Part shown: in pieces, positions 20,495 to 29,135 of the stretch
How the letters are laid out: every line of letters begins with the position of its first letter
Position numbering within the stretch: position 1 is the stretch's first letter
Source of the DNA: an uncultured Faecalibacterium sp.
GTDB taxonomy: Bacteria; Bacillota; Clostridia; Oscillospirales; Ruminococcaceae
NCBI GenBank assembly: GCA_934539245.1
Contig: CAKTCK010000009.1
Location: 5,859 to 69,858 of the forward strand
Length of the DNA stretch: 64,000 nt
Direction: 5' to 3'
Translations under genes and position numbers: made by a program
The notes under the pieces: model-generated
Databases searched by the model: none
Seen by the model: only the letters and a program-made list of their open reading frames with translations
Told to the model about the DNA's origin: nothing

Positions 20495-22831
20495 ATGCGT
20501 TATACCTACGTCCGGCAGCATGATACCACCGACTGTGCGGCTGCCTGTCTGGCCATGGTGTGCCTGCACTACAAAAAGGAAGTGACCATCACCCGCCTGC
20601 GGGATATGATGGGCACCGACCTGAAAGGCACCAACCTTGTCGGCCTGCAAAAAGCCGCCAATGAACTTGGTTTTACCACCGCCGCAGTCCGCGTGGACCG
20701 CGAAAACTTCCTGAGCGATTTCTCGCTTCCCTGTATTGCACAGGTGATCACGAATCAGGGTCTGGCTCACTTTGTTGTGGTGTTCAAAAAGACCACCATC
20801 AAGGACGACGGCGCGCGCCGCAAGCACATGCTGCAAGACTCCGAAGCCCGCAAGGAAGAAGAGAAAAAGGGCAAAAAGCACAAGTGCAAGGATTACGTCA
20901 TCATCGGTGACCCCGGCACCGAGCTGAAAAAGATCAGTCTAGACGAGTTCTACAAGAACTTTACCGGCGTTCTGCTGCTGTTGAATCCCACCTCAGAGTT
21001 CAAGGGCGGCAAGATTGAAAAGGGCGGCATGATGAAGCGGTATATCGACCTGCTGCTGCCCCAGAAAAAATTGTTCTTCTACGCCATCCTCAGCTCGGTG
21101 ATCACCACCATTCTGGGCATCGCGTCCTCCATGTTCAATAAGATCCTGATGGACGAGGTGCTGCCCTACGGGCTGAACAACCTTCTGGTCACATTGATCT
21201 TAGTGTTCAGTGTGGTCAGCATTACCAGCACGCTGATCGGCTTTGTACGGCAATGGGTGCTGATCCATCTGTCCATCAAGATCGATATCCCGCTGATGCT
21301 GGGCTACTTCGGGCACATCTTCAATCTGCCCATGAAGTTCTTTGCCACCCGCAAGACCGGTGATATCACCACCCGTTACTCGGACGCAGACACCATCAAA
21401 TCCATCTTTACCAGCATTGCGCTGAGCCTTGTGATGGATATCTCCATGGCAGTCATCACCGGCATCATCCTGTTCCGCATGAACGCCATGCTGTTCTCCA
21501 TCTCGCTGTTCATGGCGCTGGTCAGCATCCTGTTGGTGCTGGTGTACAAGCAGCCCTATAAAAAGATCAACGAGGAGAGCATGGCGCAGTCTGCCGCGCT
21601 GAACAGCCAGATGATCGAGAGCCTGCGCGGCATCGAGACCGTCAAGTGCAACGCCAACGAGCAGACCGAGCTGGATAATCTGGAACGCGAGTACATGAAG
21701 AGCCTGAAGATCAGCCTGCGCTCCAGCCGCATCAGCACCACGCAGGGTCTGATCTCCTCCTTCATCTCCACCGGCTTCAGTATGCTGACCACCTATGTGG
21801 GCATCACGCAGGTGCTGAACGGCGAGATGACGCTGGGCGGCTTTATGGCGTTCAGCACCCTGTCCGGCTACTTCACCTCCCCCCTGAGCAACCTGATCGG
21901 CCTGCAGATGCAGATCCAGGAAGCCAGCATCTCCATGAAGCGTCTGACCGAGATCATGGACTATCCCTCTGAGTACGAGACCGCCGAGGGTGTGGAGCAG
22001 AGCGAGCTAGACAAGGTGGAAGGCGATATCGAGTTCAAGGACGTCACCTTCCGCTACGGTAACCGCGCCCCAGCACTGGATCATGTCAGCTTTACCATTC
22101 CCGCCGGTAAAAAGGTGGCGCTGGTGGGCGGCAGCGGCAGCGGCAAATCCACCATTACCAAGCTGCTGCTGAAGTACTACGACCCCGAGGACGGCGAGAT
22201 CGATGTGAATGGCGTAAATCTGGCGGAGTACACCAACAATTCGGTGCGCCGCGCCATTGCCTATGTGCCCCAGAACATCGAGCTGTTCAGTAAGACCATC
22301 TACGACAACATCCGCATCTCCCGCATGGACGCCACGCTGGACGAGGTGAAGGAGGCTGCCAAGAAGGCAGACGCCCACGAGTTTATCCGTCACCTGCCGC
22401 TGCAGTACAACACCTATCTGGAGGAAGCTGGTAACGGCCTGTCCGGCGGTGAGAAGCAGCGTATCGCATTGGCACGCGCCTTCCTGAAGGACTCCAATCT
22501 GTACATTCTGGACGAGTCCACCAGTAACCTGGACTTTGCCACCGAGACGCTGATTTTCAACATGATCTACGAGCAACTGGCAGACCGCTCTATGCTGATC
22601 GTGGCACACCGCCTCTCCACTATCCGTGACTGTGACCTGATCCTTGTGATGGATCACGGCAAGATCGTGGAGCGCGGCACCCATGATGAACTGATGGCAA
22701 AGGATGGCCGCTATGCCGAGCTGTGGAATATGCAGCAGGGCATCTTCCGCAAGCGCAAGCAGGAGCCCGCTCCGCAGATGCCTTCCGCTGTGGTAGAAGA
22801 GGACGACGACGGCGAGTCCATCACCTACTGA
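20495..22831 (+). CDS. C39 peptidase-containing ABC exporter (bacteriocin/peptide type)
   Basis: A peptidase-containing ABC transporter (PCAT), 778 aa, that would cleave double-glycine-type leaders and export the mature peptide. The N-terminal C39 domain has catalytic C14 (DTTDCAAACLAM), H92 (LAHFVVVF) and D139 (IIGDP). The transmembrane domain spans about 185-450. The ATPase domain has Walker A GGSGSGKST, signature LSGGEKQR, Walker B LYILDES and H-loop IVAHRLS. A Lys/Glu-rich insert (about 102-132) lies between the catalytic His and Asp, and the C-terminus is acidic. It is the first gene of a four-gene plus-strand locus. No precursor peptide was found. Confidence 0.93.
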   Translation: MRYTYVRQHDTTDCAAACLAMVCLHYKKEVTITRLRDMMGTDLKGTNLVGLQKAANELGFTTAAVRVDRENFLSDFSLPCIAQVITNQGLAHFVVVFKKTTIKDDGARRKHMLQDSEARKEEEKKGKKHKCKDYVIIGDPGTELKKISLDEFYKNFTGVLLLLNPTSEFKGGKIEKGGMMKRYIDLLLPQKKLFFYAILSSVITTILGIASSMFNKILMDEVLPYGLNNLLVTLILVFSVVSITSTLIGFVRQWVLIHLSIKIDIPLMLGYFGHIFNLPMKFFATRKTGDITTRYSDADTIKSIFTSIALSLVMDISMAVITGIILFRMNAMLFSISLFMALVSILLVLVYKQPYKKINEESMAQSAALNSQMIESLRGIETVKCNANEQTELDNLEREYMKSLKISLRSSRISTTQGLISSFISTGFSMLTTYVGITQVLNGEMTLGGFMAFSTLSGYFTSPLSNLIGLQMQIQEASISMKRLTEIMDYPSEYETAEGVEQSELDKVEGDIEFKDVTFRYGNRAPALDHVSFTIPAGKKVALVGGSGSGKSTITKLLLKYYDPEDGEIDVNGVNLAEYTNNSVRRAIAYVPQNIELFSKTIYDNIRISRMDATLDEVKEAAKKADAHEFIRHLPLQYNTYLEEAGNGLSGGEKQRIALARAFLKDSNLYILDESTSNLDFATETLIFNMIYEQLADRSMLIVAHRLSTIRDCDLILVMDHGKIVERGTHDELMAKDGRYAELWNMQQGIFRKRKQEPAPQMPSAVVEEDDDGESITY

Positions 22832-22916
22832 CCGGCACGCATCCGCAGCCTTTGCCCGGATGCAGCATAAGCTTTTTTCCTGCTGAGCAGGAAACCGAAG
22901 AATGCCTCGTTTTGGT

Positions 22917-22950
22917 GTGCCCGGAGGCAGACGCTTCCGGGCACCTTTTT
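22917..22950 (+). terminator. Terminator inside the exporter locus
   Basis: A 9-bp perfect stem GTGCCCGGA/TCCGGGCAC (22917-22925, 22936-22944) followed by five T's. Two smaller hairpins precede it (22839-22863 and 22876-22894). It separates the ABC gene from the downstream trio, so the latter may be expressed by readthrough; I saw no clear second promoter. Confidence 0.8.
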
Positions 22951-22996
22951 GTTCAGGCTTTCATCCAAAAAATTAAAGGATTAGGGGTAATTTACT

Positions 22997-23452
22997 ATGA
23001 ACGAGATCAAAGTTGCTGAAAACAAGACGCTCAAGCTGACCAATGTTCTGTCCCGCGTTGTGCGCCCGGAGGAGCTTGCCAACCTGCCGGTCATCCTGAC
23101 CCAGATGCAGAACTTTATGAAGAGCAACGGCGTGCAGCCCATCGGCCCGCTGGTGCAGGCCATCAAGGCAAGCACCGGCCCGGATCAGATGCCGGAGATG
23201 TACATGATGCAGCAGGCCACCCAGATGATTCCCAACATGGAGCCCGGCTACCACATGGACGCTGTGCTGCGGGTAAAGAACTGCCTGTACGCCCACTTTA
23301 CCGGCCCTCTGAGCTATAACCAGCTTGCCACTGCCAAGCTGCAGGTTCTGGCTTTTGAAAACGACATCAAGCTGACCGGCGACAGCTACACCATCTACGT
23401 CAATCAGGACGAGGACGATGGCGTGATCGATGTGTTTATGGAGACCAAATAA
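22997..23452 (+). CDS. Stand-alone GyrI-like small-molecule-binding domain protein
   Basis: A 151-aa cytosolic protein without signal or membrane segment. Its C-terminal half (YAHFTGPLS, then a helix, then YTIYVNQDEDD and IDVFMETK) matches the pattern of GyrI-like/AraC effector-binding domains, which bind small hydrophobic ligands in a two-repeat fold. The N-terminal half would be the first repeat. There is no DNA-binding domain. ATG 22997 follows AGGGG with a 9-base gap. Its stop is 2 nt from the HlyD start, so the two are coupled. Placement between an exporter ATPase and its adaptor is unusual; a ligand-sensing or cargo role is only a guess. Confidence 0.7.
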   Translation: MNEIKVAENKTLKLTNVLSRVVRPEELANLPVILTQMQNFMKSNGVQPIGPLVQAIKASTGPDQMPEMYMMQQATQMIPNMEPGYHMDAVLRVKNCLYAHFTGPLSYNQLATAKLQVLAFENDIKLTGDSYTIYVNQDEDDGVIDVFMETK

Positions 23453-23454
23453 TT

Positions 23455-24567
23455 ATGACAACAACCATTCAGAACCTTTCGGATCTGCAGGATCGCCGGA
23501 TCATGATGGACAAAAAGCTGCCCCCTTACGGGTACGCCTTTGTCATTCTGACCGGACTGTTTATGATTTTTCTGGCGATTTGGAGCACCCGGACCAACCG
23601 CACCTATGTCAGCCAGAACAGCGGTGTGGTGCAGGCCGCCAACAAGACCTACATCATGTCCAGCTACTCCGGCTCCATCACCGAGCTGTATGTCTCCGAG
23701 GGCAGCTATGTGAACGAGGGTGACCTGATCGCCCGGCTGAAGAGCACTGATCTGGATATGCAGAAGGACAACCTGCAGAGCCAGCTGGATATCTACCAGA
23801 AGCAGCTGGACCAGTACAACAAGCTGCTCAAGTGCATTCAGGATGACACTAACTACTTCGACGAGACCAGCGCCGAGGATCAGCCCTACTATTACCAGTA
23901 CCAGACCTATAAAAGTCAGGTAGCGCAAAAGACCTTTGACGCCACTACCTATCAGGCTGCCGGTTACTCTGACACCCAGATCAAAGCCCTGATGGAGCAG
24001 AACCAGAGCGAGCTGGAGGCTTTGTACTACTCCACCATGCAGACCATCTCCCAGAGCATTACCAGCGCACAGGTCAATGTAGACAACCTGCAGGCACAGC
24101 TGGACTCCCTGAACACTGGTGCTAACGATTACTTTATCTATGCCCCCACCTCCGGCGTGATCCACATGGACACCCCCTACAAGGAGGGCATGGTGCTGAG
24201 CGCCGGTTCTGCGCTGGCTACCGTTGCCAGCGAGAACGACGATTTGGAGGTCGTGGCGATGGTGTCGGTGAATGACCGTCCCCTGCTGCACGTCGGTGAC
24301 CCCTGCAAGATCGCTATCACCGGCCTGTCGGAGTATTCCTACGGCACGCTGACCGGCACTGTTACCTCCATTGACAGCGATGTGACCGCCAGCAGCAACA
24401 CTTCCTACTACAAGATGACCATCAAGCCCGACGCCACCTATGTGGTGAGCCGCAGCGGCGACAAGGTGGATCTTTCCAACGGTATGAGCGTGACCGCCCG
24501 CGTGGAATACGATCAGGTCACCTATTTTGAGTATGCCATGGAGGCTCTGGGCGTGCTGTTCCGCTAA
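23455..24567 (+). CDS. HlyD-family membrane-fusion/adaptor protein
   Basis: Accessory subunit of an exporter, 370 aa. A cytoplasmic N-terminus is followed by a single TM (about 27-46, FVILTGLFMIFLAIWS). A lipoyl/biotin-like half-motif (GSITELYVSEGSYVNEGDLIARL) and a long coiled-coil hairpin (about 100-215) come next. The second lipoyl half (IYAPTSGVIHMDTPYKEGMV) and a beta-barrel follow. It starts 2 nt after the preceding gene and probably works with the C39 ABC exporter at 20495-22831. In Gram-positives such adaptors accompany peptide exporters. Confidence 0.88.
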   Translation: MTTTIQNLSDLQDRRIMMDKKLPPYGYAFVILTGLFMIFLAIWSTRTNRTYVSQNSGVVQAANKTYIMSSYSGSITELYVSEGSYVNEGDLIARLKSTDLDMQKDNLQSQLDIYQKQLDQYNKLLKCIQDDTNYFDETSAEDQPYYYQYQTYKSQVAQKTFDATTYQAAGYSDTQIKALMEQNQSELEALYYSTMQTISQSITSAQVNVDNLQAQLDSLNTGANDYFIYAPTSGVIHMDTPYKEGMVLSAGSALATVASENDDLEVVAMVSVNDRPLLHVGDPCKIAITGLSEYSYGTLTGTVTSIDSDVTASSNTSYYKMTIKPDATYVVSRSGDKVDLSNGMSVTARVEYDQVTYFEYAMEALGVLFR

Positions 24568-24629
24568 AACGGACTGCACAGCACGGCAGGATGCCCCCTT
24601 TTACACCACCCCAAAGAGGTACAAACAAC

Positions 24630-26153
24630 ATGATTCGAACCGCAAAGAAACTGGCCGCCTGTGTGCTGATGCTGGGTGTGCTGGTATGCGGCACCGCACT
24701 GAGCGCTGCCGCCGCCGGCCTGCCGCTGGAGCAGCAGAACGGCGTTTCACTGCCCTGGTCCAAGGACGTCCCTGCCGAGAGCATTACCACCGGCAGCTAT
24801 TCTGCCAATATGCTGCTGGGCGCTTCGCAGCAGCTGTCCCCTGTGGTCAAGCCCAGCTACAGCACCGACTCTGTGGTCTTTCTGACCGATAACAGCAGCG
24901 TGCTGACCGTCAGCAGCAGCGGCGTGGTACAGGCTGTGGGCGTTGGTACTGCCACCGTTACGGCAGCAGCCGGCAACCAGATCTGCGCCTACACCATCGT
25001 GGTCTCCATGGACTCCACCATGATCGTGACCGAGATGGATCTTTCCCTTTCCTCCAATACCATCTATGTGGGCAACTCGGTGTCGGCTTCGCTGCAGGTG
25101 CGCCCCAGTTCTGCTTCCAACTACGCCACCGTCACCCTGACCTCCTCTAACGAGAAGATCGCCACGGTGAACAGCTTTGGCCGTGTGACCGGCGTAGCCC
25201 CCGGCAAAGCCACCATTACCGCTACCTGCGGCTCTGTGGTAGCCACCACCACCGTTACGGTGCTTGCCCTGCCCACGGATTCCTCCACCGGCACAAGCGG
25301 CACTACATCCAGCAACAGCGGACAGGTGATCACCCCCAGCACCAACTACATCGTGCTCAAGCCCGGTGCCACCCGCACCATTACGGCTAAAGCCACCCCT
25401 GCCAGTGCATCTCAGTCCTTTACCTTCAAGTCCGGCAATAGCAGCATTGCCACGGTCAGCCCCACAGGCGTGGTCACGGCGGTAGGCACCGGTTCTACTT
25501 CCATTACCATCTCCAACGGCAAGGCCACTGCTCTGGTCACGGTCATTGTGAACCGCTCGGCAGAGGCTTCCTCCGGCAGCAACAGCAGCAATGACAGCAC
25601 GAGTACCCCGGACGACAACAACACCATCCCGCTGGACCCTGTGGTGAAGACCATTCAGGACAGCACGGAGGATCAGGTGGTGTTTGCTCAGTCTGAGGTG
25701 CCTACCGTGACCGGTGAGATTTTGAACGCTCTGCGCACCTCCGGCAAGACCCTGTGCGTGGTGGGTGACGGCTACACCCTGAACGTTTCCGGCAAGGACG
25801 TGAAGAGCACCACCAGCGAGATCGACACAGCCATCACCTTCACCGAGAGCGAAGAGGGGCTGGAGTTCGAGCTGGACAACGGTCGTACCCTTCCCTGCGC
25901 GGTGCAGCTGGAACTGGATGTGAGCACTTACTCCCGTCTGTACCTGTACAACACCATCAGCAACAAGTGGCAGTACCTGAACAGCTACAAGGACGGCGTC
26001 ATCACCGCCGACACTGCCGGCCGCTACCTGCTGACCAACCAGAACCTGCGGTTCGGTGATATCAACTGGACCTTCTTCATCGCAGGCGGCGTGGTGGTTA
26101 TCATCATCGTCGTGGCCTACATCGTGCTCAAGAAGCGCTACTGGTTCTGGTAA
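24630..26153 (+). CDS. Membrane-anchored surface protein with three Ig-like (BIg2) repeats
   Basis: A 507-aa exported protein with a signal peptide of about 29 residues (KK, then a hydrophobic core, then ALSAAAA). Three bacterial Ig-like group 2 repeats follow at about 53-125, 133-212 and 232-307. Each ends in a pattern such as ATVNSFGRVTGVAPGKATITA. Next come a Ser/Thr/Asn-rich linker, a C-terminal domain of unknown type (about 340-470), and a final TM (about 478-500) with the basic tail KKRYWFW. ATG 24630 has AAAGAGGT upstream; the extra 13 codons before it are unlikely. It is the last gene of the exporter locus, 62 nt after hlyD, and closes with a strong terminator. It may be a wall-proximal partner of the exporter. 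Confidence 0.82.
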   Translation: MIRTAKKLAACVLMLGVLVCGTALSAAAAGLPLEQQNGVSLPWSKDVPAESITTGSYSANMLLGASQQLSPVVKPSYSTDSVVFLTDNSSVLTVSSSGVVQAVGVGTATVTAAAGNQICAYTIVVSMDSTMIVTEMDLSLSSNTIYVGNSVSASLQVRPSSASNYATVTLTSSNEKIATVNSFGRVTGVAPGKATITATCGSVVATTTVTVLALPTDSSTGTSGTTSSNSGQVITPSTNYIVLKPGATRTITAKATPASASQSFTFKSGNSSIATVSPTGVVTAVGTGSTSITISNGKATALVTVIVNRSAEASSGSNSSNDSTSTPDDNNTIPLDPVVKTIQDSTEDQVVFAQSEVPTVTGEILNALRTSGKTLCVVGDGYTLNVSGKDVKSTTSEIDTAITFTESEEGLEFELDNGRTLPCAVQLELDVSTYSRLYLYNTISNKWQYLNSYKDGVITADTAGRYLLTNQNLRFGDINWTFFIAGGVVVIIIVVAYIVLKKRYWFW

Positions 26154-26178
26154 GCACCTTTTCTTCCCTACATAAACG

Positions 26179-26220
26179 ACCGCCCGCTGCACAGCATTTC
26201 GTGCAGCGGGCGGTTTTTTG
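26179..26220 (+). terminator. Terminator of the exporter locus
   Basis: A 14-bp perfect stem (26179-26192 with 26201-26214, core CCCGCTGCAC) and a six-T run. It shares its core with other terminators in the window. Confidence 0.93.
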
Positions 26221-26272
26221 TTTGCTTATGAAAAAGAGATGCTCTTTAGGGGATGTCTTTTGCCGTGAAAAG

Positions 26273-26400
26273 ACAAGTCTGGAAAATCCGCGTTTGCGCA
26301 GCAATGAAAGCCCCAGTGGGGCTTTCAAGCGGCAGAGCGGTCTGCGCAAGCAGATGGAGGGGCTTTGCCCCGACAAGCTCCGCAGATTTTCCAGACTTGT
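26273..26400. repeat. Multi-branched 128-nt inverted-repeat element
   Basis: The outer arms 26273-26292 and 26381-26400 pair over 20 bp with one G-U. Inside, TTGCGCAG/CTGCGCAA (26294-26301, 26342-26349) closes a branch that carries a perfect hairpin GAAAGCCCC-AGT-GGGGCTTTC (26306-26326). A second hairpin, GGGGC-TTT-GCCCC (26359-26371), lies in the other branch. The element sits between two convergent terminators, so it belongs to neither neighbouring transcript. It could be a non-autonomous mobile repeat or an independent structured RNA. Confidence 0.7.
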
Positions 26401-26422
26401 AAAATTAAAAATATTCTTCCGC

Positions 26423-26453
26423 TAAAAATGGTCAGAGCACAGTGGAGACCATT
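26423..26453 (-). terminator. glmS terminator
   Basis: AATGGTC/GACCATT arms (26427-26433, 26447-26453), followed on the minus strand by T-rich sequence. It lies just past the glmS stop. Confidence 0.75.
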
Positions 26454-26473
26454 CTAAATCCTATTCTCCCCTG

Positions 26474-28294
26474 TCACTCCACCGTTACGCTCTTGGCAAG
26501 GTTGCGGGGCTTATCCACGTCGCAGCCGCGCAGCACAGCCATGTAGTAGGCAAACAGCTGCAAGGGCACGATGAGCTGCAACGGCATCAGGATGTCATCG
26601 TACTCGTCCAGACGGATCACCTCGGTGGCAACGCCCTCCGGCACTTCCGCGTCCTTGGTGGTGAACAGCAGCACCCGCGCGCCACGGCTGCGGGTCTCCT
26701 TGGCGTTGGAGATGGTCTTTTCGTAGACGTTTTTCTGGGTCGCAAGCGCGATGACCGGCACGCCATCCGTGATCAGGCTGATGGTGCCGTGCTTCAGCTC
26801 GCCTGCCGCGTAGGCATCCGAGTGCACATAGCTGATCTCTTTCAGTTTCAGGCTGCCCTCCAGCGAAAGGGCGTAGTCGAACCCGCGCCCGATGAAAAAG
26901 CAGCTCTGGGTGTTCACATAGCGGCTGGCAAGGTATTTGATCTGCTCACAGTCTGCAAGACGGGGCTTGATGACCTCGGATGCGTGCAGCAGCTGGGCGG
27001 TGTAGTACTTTGTCTTTTCCTCGGTCAGCTGCCCGCGCGCGTAGGCCAGACGCAGGGCAAACAGGTACAGCACGCACAGCTGCACCATATACGCCTTAGT
27101 GGACGCCACCGCGATCTCGGGCCCGGCGTAGGTGTACATCACATAATCCGCTGCACGGGCAATGCTGCTGCCCACCACGTTCACGATGGCCAGAACCGGC
27201 ACGCCACGGCTCTTGGCAAGCTTGAGGGCTGCCAGCGTATCGCTGGTCTCGCCGGACTGGCTGATGATGACCACCAGATCCTCCGGCTTCAGGATGGGGT
27301 CGCGGTAGCGGAACTCGCTAGCGATGTCCACCTGTGCGGGCACCCGCGCCAGCGCCTCGATGGCGGTTTTGCCCACCATACCGGCGTGCATCGCCGTGCC
27401 ACATCCCACCAGATGCACCGTGCCGATGCTGCGCAGCTTCTCGTCCGTCAATTCCGGAATGCGCAGCTCCGGCAGGCCGTTTTCCACCCGGGGGCTGACC
27501 GTCGCCGTAATGGCGGCAGGCTGCTCGTTGATCTCCTTGAGCATAAAGTGAGGGTAGCCGCCCTTTTCGGCAGCTTCCATGTCCCAGTCTGCGGTCAGCT
27601 TTTCGCGCTCCACCGCCTCACCGAACTCGTTATAGAAGCGGATGCCCTGTGCCGTGCACACGGCCATGTCCCCTTCTTCCAGCACGCTGTACCGGCGGGT
27701 GTACTTGAGCAGCGCCGGGATATCCGACGCTACAAAGTTTTCGTCCTCGCCCCAGCCCACAATGAGCGGGCTTTCCCGCTTGACTGCAAAGATGGTGTCC
27801 GGGTAGTCCTTGAACAGCACCGCCAGTGCGTAGCTGCCCCGCACCTTGGCAAGCGCTGCCTGCAAAGCCTGCAGCGGCTCACCGTGATAGCAGCTGTCGA
27901 TCAGCTTTACCAGCACCTCGGTATCGGTCTCGCTGGCAAAGGTGTAGCCCTTGGCGACAAGGCGCTCTTTCAGCGCGCCGTAGTTTTCAATGATGCCGTT
28001 GTGCACGATGCTGACCCGGGGCGTAGAATGCGGGTGGCTGTTCACATCACTGGGCTCACCGTGGGTCGCCCAGCGGGTATGACCGATGCCGCAGCCGCTC
28101 TGGGGCAGCGCCAGCTCTTCCAGCTTATTGCGCAGGGTGGAGAGCCGCCCCTTGCTTTTGACCACGCGGATCCCGTCCCGCTGGGTGAGCGCCACACCGG
28201 CGGAATCGTACCCGCGGTACTCCAGCTTCTCCAAACCGTCCAGCAGCACCTGCTGCGCGCTGCGCATACCAACATAACCTACAATGCCACACAT
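26474..28294 (-). CDS. glmS: Glutamine--fructose-6-phosphate aminotransferase
   Basis: Makes glucosamine-6-phosphate from fructose-6-phosphate and glutamine, the first step to UDP-GlcNAc; 606 aa. The N-terminal Ntn glutaminase begins MCGIVGYVG, with nucleophile C2 after Met removal. HTRWATHGEPSD and HNGIIENY follow. Two SIS isomerase domains come next (SQSGETSDTLAALKLAK; the second near FIGRGFDYALSLEGSLKLKEISY), ending in PRNLAKSVTVE. ATG 28294 with CCTCC-complementary GGAGG eight bases upstream was chosen over a 12-codon extension. Its mRNA carries a glmS ribozyme at 28386-28534. Confidence 0.98.
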   Translation of the reverse strand: MCGIVGYVGMRSAQQVLLDGLEKLEYRGYDSAGVALTQRDGIRVVKSKGRLSTLRNKLEELALPQSGCGIGHTRWATHGEPSDVNSHPHSTPRVSIVHNGIIENYGALKERLVAKGYTFASETDTEVLVKLIDSCYHGEPLQALQAALAKVRGSYALAVLFKDYPDTIFAVKRESPLIVGWGEDENFVASDIPALLKYTRRYSVLEEGDMAVCTAQGIRFYNEFGEAVEREKLTADWDMEAAEKGGYPHFMLKEINEQPAAITATVSPRVENGLPELRIPELTDEKLRSIGTVHLVGCGTAMHAGMVGKTAIEALARVPAQVDIASEFRYRDPILKPEDLVVIISQSGETSDTLAALKLAKSRGVPVLAIVNVVGSSIARAADYVMYTYAGPEIAVASTKAYMVQLCVLYLFALRLAYARGQLTEEKTKYYTAQLLHASEVIKPRLADCEQIKYLASRYVNTQSCFFIGRGFDYALSLEGSLKLKEISYVHSDAYAAGELKHGTISLITDGVPVIALATQKNVYEKTISNAKETRSRGARVLLFTTKDAEVPEGVATEVIRLDEYDDILMPLQLIVPLQLFAYYMAVLRGCDVDKPRNLAKSVTVE

Positions 28295-28385
28295 ACAAAA
28301 TACCTCCAGACCGACTGTGGCGCGCCACAATGCGCTGCTACGCAGTCAGTTTCCTCTATCAAAGTTTATGTTCTTGTATGGCTTT

Positions 28386-28534
28386 CTTTGCAGGGTCCTG
28401 TTCCGGTATTACTGCCGGTTTTTGCCCTGTTCTGCGGCTGGTATAGCCCTCAGCCGGAGAAACATCCGCCGAATCTTTCGATGATTCCTCTCCTCGTCAC
28501 CCTCACGGCTGTCACCCGTGTGGCCCGGCGCTTT
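28386..28534 (-). ncRNA. glmS ribozyme (GlcN6P-activated self-cleaving riboswitch)
   Basis: In the glmS leader the minus strand shows the conserved core of the ribozyme: AAA|GCGCC at the cleavage site (cut expected between 28532 and 28531), then GUGACGAGGA, AUCGAAAGAUUCGGCGGAUG and CUCCGGCUGA. It ends in a 3' domain with CAGGG/CCCTG and CCGG/CCGG stems (about 28390-28435). The product of GlmS activates cleavage and so destabilises its own mRNA. The boundaries are approximate. Confidence 0.9.
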
Positions 28535-28577
28535 GCGTCAGCTTGTGGTACACATTCCTTCTTTCAATGGTTTTTGC

Positions 28578-29135
28578 TCAGTGCATCCCCAGCATTTTAT
28601 GCAGCTTGGGCTGCCACTTCAGCTTGTACAGCAGCAGCATATTGCACAGTGCGCGGTCATACAAGGCAAACGCCACATTGCCCATGGCCAGCGTGAGCAG
28701 GGACATCGCCAGCGCGGTGGTGCGCAGCTCCTGCGAAACACTGCCCGCCGGTACCAGCACCAGCAGCAGGCCGTACATGGCCAGCACCGCAGCGTTGCAC
28801 AGCAGCAGTTTGCACACCAGCTGCAATGCCCGGGGACGGATGCGGTCAAATTTTGGCTTGACCAGCGGATAATAGCCCAGCAGCACGGTGAAGATCAGGG
28901 CGATCTCCTTATCCGGCACAAAGAGCAGCCCCAGCAGGCTGACGGCAGCGTAGGCCGTCCACGCCATGGTAATGCCGCACTCCATGCACACCGTTGCAAT
29001 GAGAAAGCTGGCAACCGCAGGCGCGATGAACATGGCAATGGGGATGATAGTTCCCAGCAGCATCAGTGCCACGCACAGTGCCGCCGCCATGCCGCAGTAG
29101 GCCATGGCCCAGCTTTTGCTTTTTCGTTTCTTCAT
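28578..29135 (-). CDS. Six-TM integral membrane protein, unknown function
   Basis: 185 aa with a basic N-terminus (MKKRKSKSW) and about six hydrophobic segments (near 8-30, 32-54, 56-76, 80-98, 108-135 and 140-170). The size and helix count resemble ECF-transporter S components, but I cannot name a family or substrate. The start ATG 29135 overlaps the previous gene's stop (ATGA), with GGGAG upstream. It ends only about 44 nt before the glmS ribozyme, with no terminator or good promoter between. It may therefore be co-transcribed with glmS. Confidence 0.75.
   Translation of the reverse strand: MKKRKSKSWAMAYCGMAAALCVALMLLGTIIPIAMFIAPAVASFLIATVCMECGITMAWTAYAAVSLLGLLFVPDKEIALIFTVLLGYYPLVKPKFDRIRPRALQLVCKLLLCNAAVLAMYGLLLVLVPAGSVSQELRTTALAMSLLTLAMGNVAFALYDRALCNMLLLYKLKWQPKLHKMLGMH

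Noticed and set aside
20494..22831. Possibility that the exporter is a toxin/type I secretion ATPase with inactive C39-like domain
   Set aside because: The catalytic Cys, His and Asp are all present, so an active peptidase is more likely.
24747..26192. 481-codon minus-strand frame opposite the Ig-repeat gene
   Set aside because: His/Gly/Val-rich antisense shadow without ribosome-binding site; the plus strand has signal peptide, repeats and TM.
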